This document shows positions 25,630 through 37,900 of a stretch of DNA of 64,000 nt, in pieces. Each line of letters begins with the position of its first letter. Within the stretch, counting starts at the first letter, position 1. A program made the translations under genes and the position numbers. The stretch spans positions 268,266,344 to 268,330,343 of the forward strand of contig NC_066584.1 in the NCBI RefSeq assembly GCF_024323335.1, written 5' to 3'. The DNA comes from Lathyrus oleraceus (Eukaryota > Streptophyta > Magnoliopsida > Fabales > Fabaceae). The notes beneath the pieces were generated by a model. The model searched no databases. It was not told the DNA's origin and worked only from the letters and a program-made list of their open reading frames with translations.

Positions 25630-25648
25630 CACTTCACTAATTGAAGTG
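25630..25648 (-). other. Short hairpin in C LTR
   Basis: CACTTCA (25630-25636) and TGAAGTG (25642-25648) are perfect inverted repeats around CTAAT. It sits at about the position of the A1/A2 13-bp hairpin relative to neighbouring LTR blocks, but its sequence differs. Confidence 0.45.
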
Positions 25649-27195
25649 GCAACCACCTAAGCAGTCCAAGTACATGTGGCGTTGGTCAATAGAGACGCAA
25701 CCAACCATTTCGCTACGTAAGCGCCAACAAGGATGCACGCATGGCTAAACCCTAAGACAGAAACCAGACGGCACTCATACTGTTCATGCGCCGCCAGGCT
25801 ACGGCAGAAACCACCGTCTTCTTCATGAAGACGGTGGATGAACAGTAACGTCCACTCATTTTTTTCCAGAATTTTGTAATGCCTATACCAAATGAAAGCA
25901 CTCAACACGCACAATCCAAATCCACTATTATTTCAGTCTAAAACATCATGAACAAAGAGAATCGAAGGAAAACTTATTTGCATTCAAAACTTTAATTCAC
26001 CATATCTCCATGAATACTTGTCCATTTTTCAAGATTTTTATATCAGTAGAATCAGCAAGCAACGAACTACAAGTCTATGGCAATAAAAACAAGAATTAGG
26101 AGGTTCGAAAAACCTACCTCTTGAAGCTCCAATAATGGTAGTAGTGGATTCAGGTGCCTAGCAATGTGTAGATCTCTTCTATCAACCTTGTTATCACTTC
26201 TGAAGCATGAATCAACCCTTGGAAAGGCTTGGATCTAGCTCAAAGTTCAATTTCCATTGCCATGTTCTTGAGCTTCATATGCTTAATTCTTCACCAAATT
26301 CTGCAAATCAAAGCTTGATCTATACTGAATAATGATCAAAGAACACAAATATGCAAGAAAATCAAGGTGTTATGTGGAAAAATTTTGAATTATGGTGGAG
26401 AGAAATTTTGGAGGGAAAACTTGGATCTAGATCTAGAATGATGAATTGTGAAAATTCTGTTATGATTAGGGCTTTATATGATATGTTAATCCATTTGCTA
26501 ATTAAAATTAAGCATGGTTAATGAAAGTTTAGTGAGAAATAAGGTGTAGTGCAAAATTGGAATTTTCACCCCATGCATGCAACATGCACGTGAACAGTAC
26601 CACATGGCCATGCAATTTCACTTAAAATCATCTTATGAACATGTTGGAATGGTTAAAAAGCTCATATGATGCACCAAATTCAAATTCATGATTTTCCCTC
26701 CAAAATGAGCATGAATGAGAAAATGGTCATGTGATGAAATTTCATGCAATGCCTTGATGGATTTGGAAAATATGAGTCATGACAAGCATTATGCAAAAAG
26801 AGGCACTCAATTTGGAGTTCTAAATCAAAAGTTATGGCTTGTTGAAGTTCCATGCACACTTGGCAATGATTCGATCACCTCTTCTCAACCATTCATCAGA
26901 TGCTCATGATCTTGGACTTTTTGGAAATCGGAGAGAAAGATCTTCAACTTTCATGTTGGACCAAAATTCATTTGAAGCTTCTTTGGTGTTGGAAAGTCAA
27001 GTTGAAAGTGGTCCAAAAACTTGCCATTTTTGGAAACTTGAAATTATAGGTCACTTTCCATTTTGGGAAACTTTTGATTTGGCCTCAAAATATTCAAGGC
27101 ATGAGTTTGACATGTTGAATAAACCTCTTTGGGACATGAATGGGGTGTCTCAAACCATTTCTCCACCTCCTAGCCCTCAGTTGACTTTCAGTTGA

Positions 27196-28366
27196 CTTTT
27201 ATGTTCTCCAAATAATGAATTCAAATTAAAAAGCAAAAGCAAAACAATACTAACTTCTAACCTATTAACTACTAACTTTTAATTTCAAGCCCTTTACTTT
27301 AATGCCATTTAATTCTAGCTTTTATACATTTGCCATTATTCATATCAATCTAATTGTTTATGTTAATGCAATTTTCACTTTGTTCACTTGGACCATATTG
27401 TGTGATATATTTTGTTTGTATACTTTGTTTGTTTGTGTGGTCTTTGACCATTAATGTACATAATAACAACAAAAAACCCTAAAAATCTTTTGTGTGGACT
27501 ATTAGCTTGATCTTGGACAAATGAACTTATGGCATTGCGTTTTTCAAAATTCTTTTCTTAAATCAAACTTGTGAATAAATATAATTATACTTGACTTAAA
27601 CTTTTAAAGAATCCAAAAAGAACTAACTCATTCAAGCCATCTTTAGGCCTTTGTACCTTTCAACTTAATTTTTGTTAAAAGGAATGCATCCACTTTGAGA
27701 TTGGTATCACGAACTATGAGGTTTTGATCCCTCATTTTTATATTGGTACGTAGGCACAAGACCAAAGGTCTTGTGAAACACAAAAATATAATTAATGAAT
27801 TCTTTTCTCATCCCCCCATTCTGTTTGTTTGTAAACATCACTTTATACCAAGTACATATGCACACAAAAAGGGCTCCCTAGGAGTACCTAGGACACTATG
27901 GATGCTAATACCTTCCCTCTGTGTAACCAACCCCCTTACCTGTAATCTCTGACATTTTATTAGTTTTGATTTGAAAACTTCTTACTTTTGGGTTTTGTTC
28001 CTACTTTTTCCCTTTTCCCTTGGAAACAATAAAAGCGCGGTGGCGACTCTTGTTATTTGATCTCTAGCTTATCCATAGCTTGATGATCATGAATTTACCA
28101 CTACAATATGCACACAAGAAAGGGCTCCCTAGGAGTACCTAAGATACTTTGGGTGCTAACACCTTCCCTCTGTGTAACCAACCCCCTTACCTATTATCTT
28201 TGGCATTTTATTAGTTTTGATTTGAAAACTTCTTATTTTTGGGTTTTGTTCATACTTTTCCCTTTTCCCGTGGAAACAATAAAAGCGTGGTGGCGACTCT
28301 GGTTTTATTGACGTCTATCTTATCCATAGCTTGATGGTCATGAATTTACTGCTATAAAAATTAAGT
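27196..28366 (+). mobile_element. 3' part of a plus-strand LTR (element G), 5' truncated
   Basis: From about 27196 the plus strand matches the reverse complement of the F LTR (33755-34935 and 54981-55130), including TTTGACCATTAATGTACATA and GTACGTAGGCACAAGACC. It ends GCTATA (28361-28366), equivalent to the GCTACA ends of A1 and F, followed 9 nt later by a primer site. So this is the end of a 5' LTR of element G, cut at its left side where it meets the C LTR in inverted orientation. It contains a tandem duplication of its last 250 bp. Confidence 0.85.
27856..28366 (+). repeat. Tandem duplication of the LTR tail (G), period 250 bp
   Basis: Copies 27856-28105 and 28106-28366 both start ATATGCACACAA and contain GGGCTCCCTAGGAGTACCTA, AATAAAAGCG and GTGGCGACTC. 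The first copy ends exactly at a canonical LTR end (CCACTACA, 28105); the second ends GCTATA before the spacer and primer site. The copies differ by scattered substitutions, so the duplication is not recent. Confidence 0.88.
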
Positions 28367-28375
28367 GGCGACTCT

Positions 28376-28912
28376 GCTGGGGAGTAGTCTGGAGTGGGTT
28401 TAGCCTACTTTTTTGTGTGTATATAATTGTATATATGTGATGTTTGTATGATTTAATTTGCTTGTTGTCCTTGGTGATCTCTGAGTGGTGAGAAAAGTTC
28501 TAACCCTTGGAAATGTCACACAAGTATTTGTGGTTAGGCATTACTATCTCTAATTTGGGGTCCAAGAAGCTGAGGACCGTAGAACATTTACCCCCTCTTG
28601 GCCTTTTTAGGTCGTAGTGCGGAGACTGTTCAAGTGTAGACTTGATAACAGTTGTTACGCGATACTACACTCCGACGAGTTTCTCTAGGGAATATTATGG
28701 GTCGATGAGTCAGTTATCTTAACCTGTAATATCCGATAGATGGAATTAAGACTCTGGGAACTTTTTAGAACATGATATACAGGTTTTTATCCTTATTTCA
28801 CTCCTTTGGGATGGTTCTTACCCAGACCCCATGCTCGTGACTTACAACAAACCCTTGATTCTTGGTTGATCCAATCAAGTCTTGTCAATTGGGTGTTGAT
28901 AAGGTGAAAACC
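28376..28912 (+). other. Primer site and leader of element G (first part)
   Basis: TGGCGACTCTGCTGGGGA at 28376-28393 is identical to the D and C primer sites. The following sequence is a non-coding leader with no supported frame. It is interrupted by solo LTR A2 and continues at 33705-33754, where F inserted. The rest of G is not visible in the window. Confidence 0.8.
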
Positions 28913-30733
28913 TGTGGCACCTCAAATTTGCACCTACCTTTTGTACATACATTCTCATATTAGGTCATAGCATTAACATGGTCCACTGCATAACATTGCA
29001 TTGTCCCTTTTGCCCAAGTGCAAGATCATCAGTCAGATTAGGTCAAACTGGTCAGGAGATCAGTCAGTCAAGCAAGCAAGTGCAATTTCCAAGGAGGCAA
29101 GGCCCTAGGGTTGGTCCAACATGTTCACATGACCTAGGGGTCCTTTTGAAGTGTTTTGGTCAAGGTTTGGATGCTCAGAAGTCATCAGTCATGGCTCAGT
29201 TCACCAGAAACCCTAGAAAGTCAACTGTTGATCAACTGTGCATTTAATCAGTGATTTGATGGTGGAAATTGGTTTGAGAGGCCTCAATAATGTCCATATA
29301 AGCCTCATATAACATGTCAAACATCATCATGGAAGAATTTGAAGCCAGACAAGAAATTTCCAAAAATAGAAAGTTGACCTGTAATTGGAATTTGCCAAAA
29401 ATGGAAAGTCTTGATCCTCAAACTTACATCATGATACAAGCTTAAAATGAATTTTTGCCCAACATGAAAGTTGAAGATCTTGTTCTCCCATTTTCAAAAA
29501 GTCCAAGAACACCCAATTCCCATGTATGGTTGGCAAGTTATGATCAAATCATTCTCACAAATTTTTGAACTTCAAAGTGGCATATCTTCCAAACCATTTG
29601 GCCAAATTGGGTGGGGTTTTTTGCTACAAGTCCTATTTGATGCCCTCTTTCCAAATATGTCATCATAATTCATTAAAAACTCACCAATCAAAATGGCACT
29701 TTTTGAAGTGACTTGAATTATTTCAAGTGAGGTAAAAAAATGAGTTTTTAAATTAAACATTTTCAACCACTTTTACCACTTGCAATTTATCAGAAATCAC
29801 ATTTGGAGATTGGTTTGGGCCCAAATTCGCACTGTAGAGCCATGCACCATGCAACTTAAGTGAATTTGGTCAATTAGCAAAAACACACTTCATTAGCAAT
29901 TTGGATTACCATTTCCATTAACCAACTAACACAAACCTTAAACAGAGTATATATGCATCTTTTGGACTCTGAAAACCCTAGCACACTCTCACCAAAACAG
30001 ACCAAAGCTGCATTTTCCTCTCATTCTCATCTTTGGTTCCATTTGATTTTTCTGAAAAAAAACTCTAAAGGACACGAGCTAGGGATGGTTGCTTCCTCAC
30101 TCACCACCATTTTTGAGCTCTTTGCAAGCATCATTGTCCAGCTGTAAGCAAGGATTCATGGACTGTTTTGAAAAAGCTCCTTCCATGGCAGTTGACATTC
30201 TGAGCGCAATCAAGAGGGTTTGAGCCACGATTCACTTTTCATATACTTTCTGAAGCTTAAGGATGCATCTGTTTCAACCAATCATGGCCAGAAAACCATT
30301 GAATCATCATTGCCCTTCAAGATCAGGTGAGATTCGAATTTAACCATTCTTGAAATCATGAGGTACATCTTGTAGATCTTCTTACCATGAACATGTTGAG
30401 CTTTAAATCGAAGAAAATGGCTAGGTATTGAGAGAGAAATATGAAATTCAAATTTGATGTTCAAACATGTTTTTGTATGGTTCTTCTTTGATAGCTCGAA
30501 TTGGTGTAAATGGTTGTTGGATTTGTTTTGTTCATGCTTGGATGGTTCGATTAGTGTATTCATTCGCAAAATCTGGAAATATTGTTCTTCATGAGTGATG
30601 ATGATGAATACTGTACACAGAAACCCTAAATTTCCTTGCCAGATTTGCCTGATCGTGTTTTTTGGCCTTTGGTTCGTGTTTATGCATGGGGTCACTGTTA
30701 CATCACCATGTAACCAATCAGGACGCGGTATGG

Positions 30734-30764
30734 CTTTAAGTGAAACGCAGAGTTTCACTTAAAG
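30734..30764 (+). other. Perfect 13-bp hairpin in LTR A2
   Basis: CTTTAAGTGAAAC, loop GCAGA, GTTTCACTTAAAG. Counterpart of the A1 hairpin with a compensated base-pair change at the third position. Confidence 0.75.
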
Positions 30765-32995
30765 TTCAAGCTAATTACCAAATTGCCACAGCCGTGTCAC
30801 ATGTTTCATTTTAATCATTTTAATTCTCAATATTTATTTCATTTTGTGACCAATCTTTGAAAAATCATAAGTCAACCAATTTTGATCCAAAATTTATGGG
30901 ATTTTTTGCCAAATGTTCATCTCAATCTCTAGTTTTTTATCATATATTTTCCAGATTTTTGGCATGGATGGTTTTTTAATTGTGCTAAGGTTTTGTTCAT
31001 GTGTCCATTTTTTGTACACTTTTCCAAATCAATTGTGAAATGATGATGCTTTATCCAATGACTCTCAAACTTTTTGTGCTTAAACTAGACACATTCATGG
31101 TGATTTTGGTGTAGAGTTTGTGAATTTATCATTGCTGGTTTGTGAGTTATGATTTTTTGAATTAGGGTGTGACAATTTGTGTCACACCATTGATATCCAA
31201 CTTCATGATTTTATTTACCTTGCCTAATGAACTCAATTTGGTCTGATTTTTTGCATGAACATACCTATGGATGCCTAGTTCACATGTGATTTTTTATGGA
31301 ATTTTTGATGGCATTTCCTAATTGTTTGGAATTTTCTCCCCTGTTTGACCAAAATGTTGACTTTTGTGACACATGATGCCATTTGATTTGTGAAATTCTC
31401 ATACATTATTGGATGGACATGAAATTTGACATGTGATTAGTATACATCTTAAGGTTTATCATGGTTTTAATCCCATTCATTTATCATATGTTATCACTGA
31501 TTTATGATTTATTGAAGTTGGTGCATGTTTGGTTGACTTCTTTGAGCATGTTTGAACTTGCCTTGCCTTTCTGATTTTCATTTCCCTACTTCCCATGATC
31601 CAATTGAGATGAAATTTGGTGTGCTTATCATGCTATGGATTATGTTTGATCATGAATTATTTGAGAATTTATTGAATTGTTTATGATTGGTTTTGAGTTG
31701 AGTCTTGCTGTTGACTTCTATGAGCTTCCATATGCCATGCTTTGACCTAATTTGCTTATGAAATGATGATGATGATTGATATGAACATGGAACCACTTGA
31801 GTTTGCTTCTTGATTGTTTGAGTATGATTTTGATGGGATTCCACTTGCTGTTTTTACTTTCTCATCCCCTTTTGACCCTAGGCTTGTCCTAGTGGTCCTG
31901 TTGCTCATGTTTGAGTTCATTTTTTCAGGTTAAGAAGCAATTGCCCAAAGAAACTTATACAAGTTGAATGAGTTTGATTTGATTATCATGACTAACTTGT
32001 TTGTTTTGTAGCTTGCTTGGCTCACATGCTTTGAGCCTTGTGCATTGCACATTTAACTGACTGTGTTGACTGTTGATCTTTATCCCATTTTGATTTAACT
32101 TTGAATTGTATACTGATGTTGTCTGACTGGTTTTAGGTACCTTTAGTTGCTTATAGTTCTTTAACAACTTTGCTTTGCTTTGCTTAAGAGCAATTTTCAT
32201 TGAGGTATATTTTCTTATCTTCATGTAGTCTGGAAGACCTGGCCTGTTACTTGGCCAGGCAACTGTCTGAAGTCCTCCTTAAGAGGCAATGTTTGTGATT
32301 GTTTACAATTTGTCCTTGTATAGAGTCAAAGACCTCCTAAGTGAAGAGGCAATTGGCAGAACCCAAGGGATATGCAACCTATCCCCTGCTATTCTGTGTG
32401 TCATCTGCTTTTCTCACACCACTGTGTTGATGCATTGCAGATACAAACCCAAGATCTTGTACAATTGTACAGTTGAGTCAGTATCAAATGTGTAGAAGGG
32501 TTCCCACTTTCTGAACCCACACATTCTTGTCTTGAGCTCTCCCAGGCCAGGGATAAGAGCTGTGAAGTCTCATCTTCACTCACCTTTCATCAGCTTCACC
32601 TTAGCCCCTCAATGGCAAGGTTAAGAGCTAACACTACCCAGTTCCAGTGGTTTGTTTGTTGAGGTTGATATGACCCCTCGGCTAAAACCTAACCTTGTTT
32701 GAGCCCATTGCTTGCATATAGTGTGTGCTACTTGTGTTTGTGTGTTTGCTTTAGCTTGCTTCCTGTGCAAGATTAGGTTTGCTTTAGCTTGCTTCCTGTG
32801 CAAGATAGGTTTGGTGTGGCTTGCTTCATGTGCAAGTCATGTTTAGGATAGGCTTGCTTCCTGTGCAAAGTTAGCTAGAAACCTTAACTTAGGGATGATT
32901 TTGCATGATAACATCTAGGCTCGAGTCGTAGTCTCCCTAGTTGTGTCTCCCTCTGTTATCTGGTTAGGCTAGTCCTTTTTCCCTCCGTAGGGGAA

Positions 32996-33378
32996 CTACG
33001 TCGCCCTGATCCTCATACCAGATGAGGTACGTAGGCAGGAGATGAGCTGATCTCTCCGGGCGCCCTTTTGTTTTGTTTGTGTGAGTTGTTTCTCCTTTTC
33101 TGGTTGGAGTCCGACGTAAGTCCAGCGATTGGCAGTTGGTTTCCTGTGTGTGTTTGTTGGTTCGGATGCTGATGTAAGACCAGTGATTAGCCTTCAGGCT
33201 CCACGTTTGCCTTTGCCTGTGTTTGTTTGTGTGCGTGTTAGCCGAGCTACGAATGCTCTGATTCTCCTTCGTCCAAAGGAGATACGTATGCATAGGATGC
33301 GATATCCTAGCGAGCATGTGTCGTTTCCCCAATCCGAACTACTTCGACTCTGATGTCTATGCCTGATAGACTAAGTAG
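32996..33378 (+). other. Three CTACG/CGTAG hairpin modules in LTR A2
   Basis: Module 1: CTACG 32996-33000, CCTCAT 33011-33016, ATGAGG 33022-33027, CGTAG 33030-33034. Module 2: CTACG 33247-33251, TCTCCT 33263-33268, AGGAGA 33277-33282, CGTAT 33285-33289. Module 3: CTAC 33339-33342, GTCTAT 33355-33360, ATAGAC 33366-33371, GTAG 33375-33378. The inner stems differ in sequence but each is self-complementary. A CTGAT motif precedes each inner stem. Confidence 0.65.
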
Positions 33379-33699
33379 GCCCAGGATGCGGTATCCTGCC
33401 GAGTCAGTTTCAGTTTGTTTTCTTGTGTCTCTTTCAGCCAGTGTGTGTGTGTTTGAGCAGTGTTTTAGCAACCATTTTCCTTTCTATTGTGCGTGGATCC
33501 CGTCGAGTACGACGGATGCGTAGGGGTGCTAATACCTTCCCTTCGCATAACCGATTCCCGATCCCATTCTCTTTGGTCGCGAGACCATGTCTTTTCCAGG
33601 TTTACTCTGAGCGTTTCCTTTCCCTCTTTTGGGATAAATAACGCACGGTGGCGGCTCTGTTGTTCTTCGTTTCCCGCCGGTTTTTCGCGTAATGCGACA

Positions 33700-33754
33700 A
33701 AACCATAATCCATCAAAATGGATGATTGATCTTGACAATGACTTGATTCATCCC
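33700..33754 (+). other. Continuation of element G leader between A2 and F
   Basis: The second AAACC duplication of A2, then about 50 bp of G leader up to the insertion point of F. The five bases next to F, ATCCC (33750-33754), are its probable target duplication; the partner lies right of the window. Confidence 0.75.
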
Positions 33755-34935
33755 TGTAGCGGTAAATACATTATCATCAAGCTATGGATAAAATGTCAGA
33801 GATTACGGCTAAGGGGGTTGGTTACACAGAGGGAAAGTGTTAGCATCAAAAGTGTCCTAGGTACTCCTAGGGAGCCCTTTTTTGTGTGCATATGTATTTT
33901 GTACAAATGGATGTATACAAACAAATATAATGGAGGGATGAGAAAAGAATTCATTAATTATGTTTTTGTATTTGACAAGACCTTCGGGCTTGTGCCTACG
34001 TACCAACATAAAAATGAGGGATCAAAACCTCGTAGTTCGTGATACAAATTTCAAAGTGGATGTATTGCTTTTAACAAAATTTATGTTTGAAAGGCACAAA
34101 GGCCTAAAAATGGTTTGAATGAGTTAGTTCTTTTTGGCTTTTTGAAAGTTCAAATCAAATATAATTAAGTTTATTTACAAGTTTGATTAAGAAAAGAAGT
34201 TAAAAAATGCAATGGCATAAGGCCAAAGTTTCTAATTTGTAAAGTGGTCAAAGTTTAGAACAAAATAAGTTCAACCAGAGAAGATTTTTTAAAGAGAGGG
34301 AGAGATTTTGAAATTAAAAGAAATGGGGAGGAGATGAAGATGCTAATCCTATGCACAAAATTGAAAGTTAAGAGTTGAAAAGATCTGACCAATGGGTAGT
34401 AATCCAATAGACAAGAATGTCATATAGAAACCCAAATTCCCTTAGACATTTTGAATCAAGCAATACAGAATACACAATTATATCAATCTTGAAGAGCAAG
34501 GCATCAAATAAAGATAGCCACATCCAAGCTTAGCCACTCCATGATCTTATTCAAATTAAGCCCATGTAACCGATGAATTCCATAAGTCACAGGTTCAAAA
34601 TAACAGCTTCACAATGATCATGTTGCAAATGGACTCAAAGGGAGCTTGAATGATGTATCAGATGAAGTTTCAAATTGCAAGCACTTGGTTTCACAAAAGT
34701 TGGCTTTGGCCAAGTCCTTTAGCATAGGAATGTTTCCTAGTCTCTAAGTCCAATTTGTCCAAGCTCAAGCCATTAGTCAACACAAAAGTCTTTTAGGGTT
34801 TTTGTTGTTATTATGTACAGTAATGGTTAAAGACCACACAAACAAACAAAATATACACAAACAAGATATATCATACAATATGGTCCAAATGGACAAAGTG
34901 AAAATTGCATTAACATTAAAAATTAGAATGGTATG
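33755..34935 (-). mobile_element. 3' LTR of element F, terminal part (left of D)
   Basis: On the minus strand the LTR ends CCGCTACA at 33755. Together with 54981-59522 it forms one LTR of about 5.7 kb, split by element D. Relative to the G tail, about 115 bp containing the AATAAA and GTGGCGACTC motifs is missing; the break lies at a TTAT microhomology near 33780-33800. The stretch 34050-34930 is AT-rich with no gene. Confidence 0.9.
34931..34935. repeat. Left target-site duplication of element D (GTATG)
   Basis: GTATG precedes the TG start of D and is repeated at 54981-54985. Joining the flanks reproduces a sequence collinear with the reverse complement of the G LTR at about 27335-27350, which proves the insertion into F's LTR. 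Confidence 0.92.
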
Positions 34936-37900
34936 TGTAATACCCCAAAATTTACCCTCCATTTTCCCGGGAAGCATGGGATTATGTTTTACATTTCATT
35001 GGCATCATACTAGGTCATACTCATTGCATACTATATTAGTGACATGGAAATCAGGTTTTGATTGATCACTCCTTAATAGAAGGAGCCCACACAAAGCAAG
35101 ATTGAGGATTGGACTTCATTCTATAAGTATACAAGTCTCAAAGGTCTCAGGGGGCTCCAAGTATCTTATTATGGTCCTCAGTTCATCAGTGAAGGATTCA
35201 GAGGTATCAGAGTGTTCATCTGGATTTAATCAGAAATTAGGGTTTCATGGCTACCTGCAATAGGCAATGTTTGGTTGGAAGTAGAAGGGCTCATCCATGT
35301 CATGATTAGAGAGGCATATTGGCCTAGGAAGACTCACAATTATCTCAGAAAGATCCATTGGGAATCAGTACAATCAGTTCCTGGTCATTTTTGCCCTAAA
35401 CTAGGGTTTGGTATAAAATCAGTTTATTTCTGATTCTTTGGGTGAAACTATTTTCCATGGCCCTCCATATGTCCACAAGGGTCTACATACAAAAAATTAG
35501 CTTTTTATTTGAGCAAGAAGTACTTTAATTGATCACTGGAATCGGGAATCAAACAGTTGGGAAAAGTCACCTGTGGGGCCAGAAAAGTCAACTCCTGACA
35601 TTTTGAGAGTGGAATCTCAAAATCCATGCCTAAGGGAGCCTACATGTGAAATTTGATCAAGGTTGGATCATGGATTCATCATTTAATCAGGAATTGGGAA
35701 AGTTACTTAATTTGGAAATGATTGACATTCCATTTAGGGCAAGTTTTCATGATTGTTGCACTCACTTTAAGCCCATTTTCCATCAGGATAAAAGCTCCAT
35801 TTGAAAATTTCCCCAACATGAAAGTTGTTTCTATTGTTCCAAGCTTTCTAGATATATAAAGTTTGCTCCATTTGGATCCAGATTGAGAAATTTATGCTTA
35901 GTCAAAGTGAGACATTTTTTCTAGGATACTTAGAAAAATTTCTAAGTCCAAAATCTTCAAAGTTTGTCAAGACTTCTTGGCCAGTTTTCTTGCATTTCAA
36001 GGCATCATTTGAAAATGTTTTCTTCACAAAAAATGTACATTGCCATGTCCTATTTCACATCCTTTTCGAATCATCTCATTTGGATCCATGGTTTGAGAGA
36101 TACATTCACCTAAAGTGGGCACCATGACTTGATTTTCTAGGCAGATTTTAGGCCAAACTGTCCCAACAGCTTTGCAATGTTGAGACCTGAACTTGAGGCC
36201 ATTTTTTAACCTTCTTCCATTCATCATTTCAACTTGTGCTCAACATGAAAGATGACATACTCCATGAGATCTTTCTACTGTTTGCATTATTTCATCATTT
36301 GGTGACTTGATCAACAAGTTACATGGCCATAGTGTCACCACCTTGGAATGGATTTCTTGCTTGCCAAGCCATACTGCAAACCAGCCCCCGTTTTTGCTAC
36401 CTCTTTTGGCCATGCATTGGATATCCATTCACTTAAGTTTGGCCCAAAATAACAACATTTCACATGCCATTCCTAATACACCTCACTTGGCATTATTTTG
36501 GATTATGGACATCATGGATTTCTAAGGCCATTAAGAACATTTGATCACCATATTTAAGAGGCTGCAAACCCTAAACCTAGAAAAAGCATTGGAATTTCGT
36601 GCAAGCAAGCAAGGGCAAAGTCACAAGTCAACTTCCATTCTCTCTCAACAAGCTCTTGAGTTAGGGTTCTTGGAACACAAAGAAGGCATCATATTCTTCC
36701 ATCATCTTCTTCTATCAAAGGGGCAGTGGACCTAACATCCACTTGGTAACTCTATTACTCTATCTCCCATGGCCATGTATGGATATATTCATGTTCATCA
36801 TCATCATCATTACCATGCTCATCATTATTATCATCACGGTTTGCCTTGCTAATCATATGTTTATGTTTGTTTCATCATCATTACCATGCCAATCATGCTT
36901 GTGATTCTTGATGTTGGTTTATGCATGCTGAGTTTTTTTCCCTAGCCCGTGTCCATGTTGACCTCTTGTGGTCAACTTTTCTCCATGATTTAGTCATCAT
37001 TTTACTCAAAGAAGGATACCATGATAATCTACACATTTTGTACTTGAGTTTTGGTTTTTATTTCGTGTCATTTGGTGCCCTATAACATGCGTATTCTTGA
37101 GTGGAAGTTTGAGAAAATCCACTGGTTTTTCATGTTTTCTGCATGCATGGCTAGGGTTTTTGGTTTGTGGAAGAAGATGAGTACGCGGCGCTTCATGAAC
37201 CATTGGATCTATCATTCATGTTTTAATCCTGGCCGTGCATAACTATTTTGTCTTCTAGTCACTTAAGTGGAGTTGCCCTATTGATATGATGTTCCATGAA
37301 ATTGTTTTATTAAAATGTTATTTTCTTTATGTCACGCTGAATAAATGATTTGGACTGTGGGCCTTGGGCCAGCTGCGTTTCACACCCTCCCTTTTAGGGC
37401 CCATCAACACTAATCCATGTCCACTTTTCAATCTTTTTTTAATTCAATTTATTTTTTCTGTTTTGATTTTAATTATTTTAAAATATTTCCTTTGTCCATA
37501 AAAATATCAAAAAATATTTTCCATTTTTCTTAATGTCTTATTTAACTTTATTTAATTTTTATTTTGTATTTATTTAATATTAGTATTTTATTTTAATTAT
37601 TTATTCCAAATGGTCAATTTTAACACACTTTTTTTTCTTGATTTTATTTTTATGTCCTAAAATTATTTTTAGCTTTTAATTTTTGGAATGAAGGTTGGCC
37701 AATGTCCCATGCTCAACCTGACCTTTTCTTGGAAATTTATTTCCCATTTTCAATTTATTTTGGATTTATTTTTGACCTAGTCTTATTGGTTGACTTTTGT
37801 TTTGACCTCTATTTTGTTTTAATTAATTCATGCATTAATTTTTATTATTTTTAAAATCTTTTTGGGGGATGATGATGTCCTGACCCCATCATACTTAGTT

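Larger units (their letters stand above)
15736..27195 (-). mobile_element. Element C: decayed minus-strand Ogre-like retrotransposon (5' LTR and internal region)
   Basis: Reading right to left: a 5' LTR (22728 to about 27195, first ~300 bp missing), primer site (22708-22725), leader, gag remnant, protease-linker remnant, intron, RT, RNaseH joined to the integrase end by a deletion, and a long 3' UTR. The satellite starts where the 3' LTR would be expected. Missing are the gag core, the protease active site and the stretch from mid second RNaseH to the integrase core. The element is therefore non-autonomous. A 3' LTR, if present, lies left of the window beyond the satellite. Confidence 0.88.
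22728..27195 (-). mobile_element. 5' LTR of element C, start truncated
   Basis: On the minus strand the LTR ends GTAATGCGACA at 22728, like solo LTR A2. Collinear similarity to A2 runs through the CATGTAGTCTGGAAG box (about 24381-24414), the TTTGACCCTAG...CTAGTGG block (near 24750), the GTGTGTCACAC block (near 25090), the TATA region (about 26472-26478) and the AACATGAAAGTTGAAG block (about 26940). Similarity stops near 27195, about 300 bp short of a complete LTR. There the sequence switches to a plus-strand LTR tail. The exact breakpoint is uncertain by tens of bases. Confidence 0.8.
28913..33699 (+). mobile_element. Solo LTR A2, inserted in the leader of element G
   Basis: A 4,787-bp LTR starting TGTGGCACCTC and ending GTAATGCGACA, flanked by AAACC on both sides (28908-28912 and 33700-33704). 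There are no internal genes. It aligns with A1 over much of its length and with the C LTR at its end. Features: TATATAT at 29948, hairpin at 30734-30764, three CTACG/CGTAG hairpin modules at 32996-33378, and a GGATAAATAACGC plus GGTGGCGGCTCTG tail. Around 32700-32870 a TTAGCTTGCTTCCTGTGCAA motif is repeated about four times. Confidence 0.93.

Noticed and set aside
30282..30758. 158-codon minus-strand frame inside LTR A2.
   Set aside because: It lies within a solo LTR, is not open in A1 at the homologous place and includes the hairpin sequence; probably chance.
36790..36840. CATCAT microsatellite as a separate locus.
   Set aside because: Present in both D LTRs at the same place, so it is an ordinary part of that LTR.
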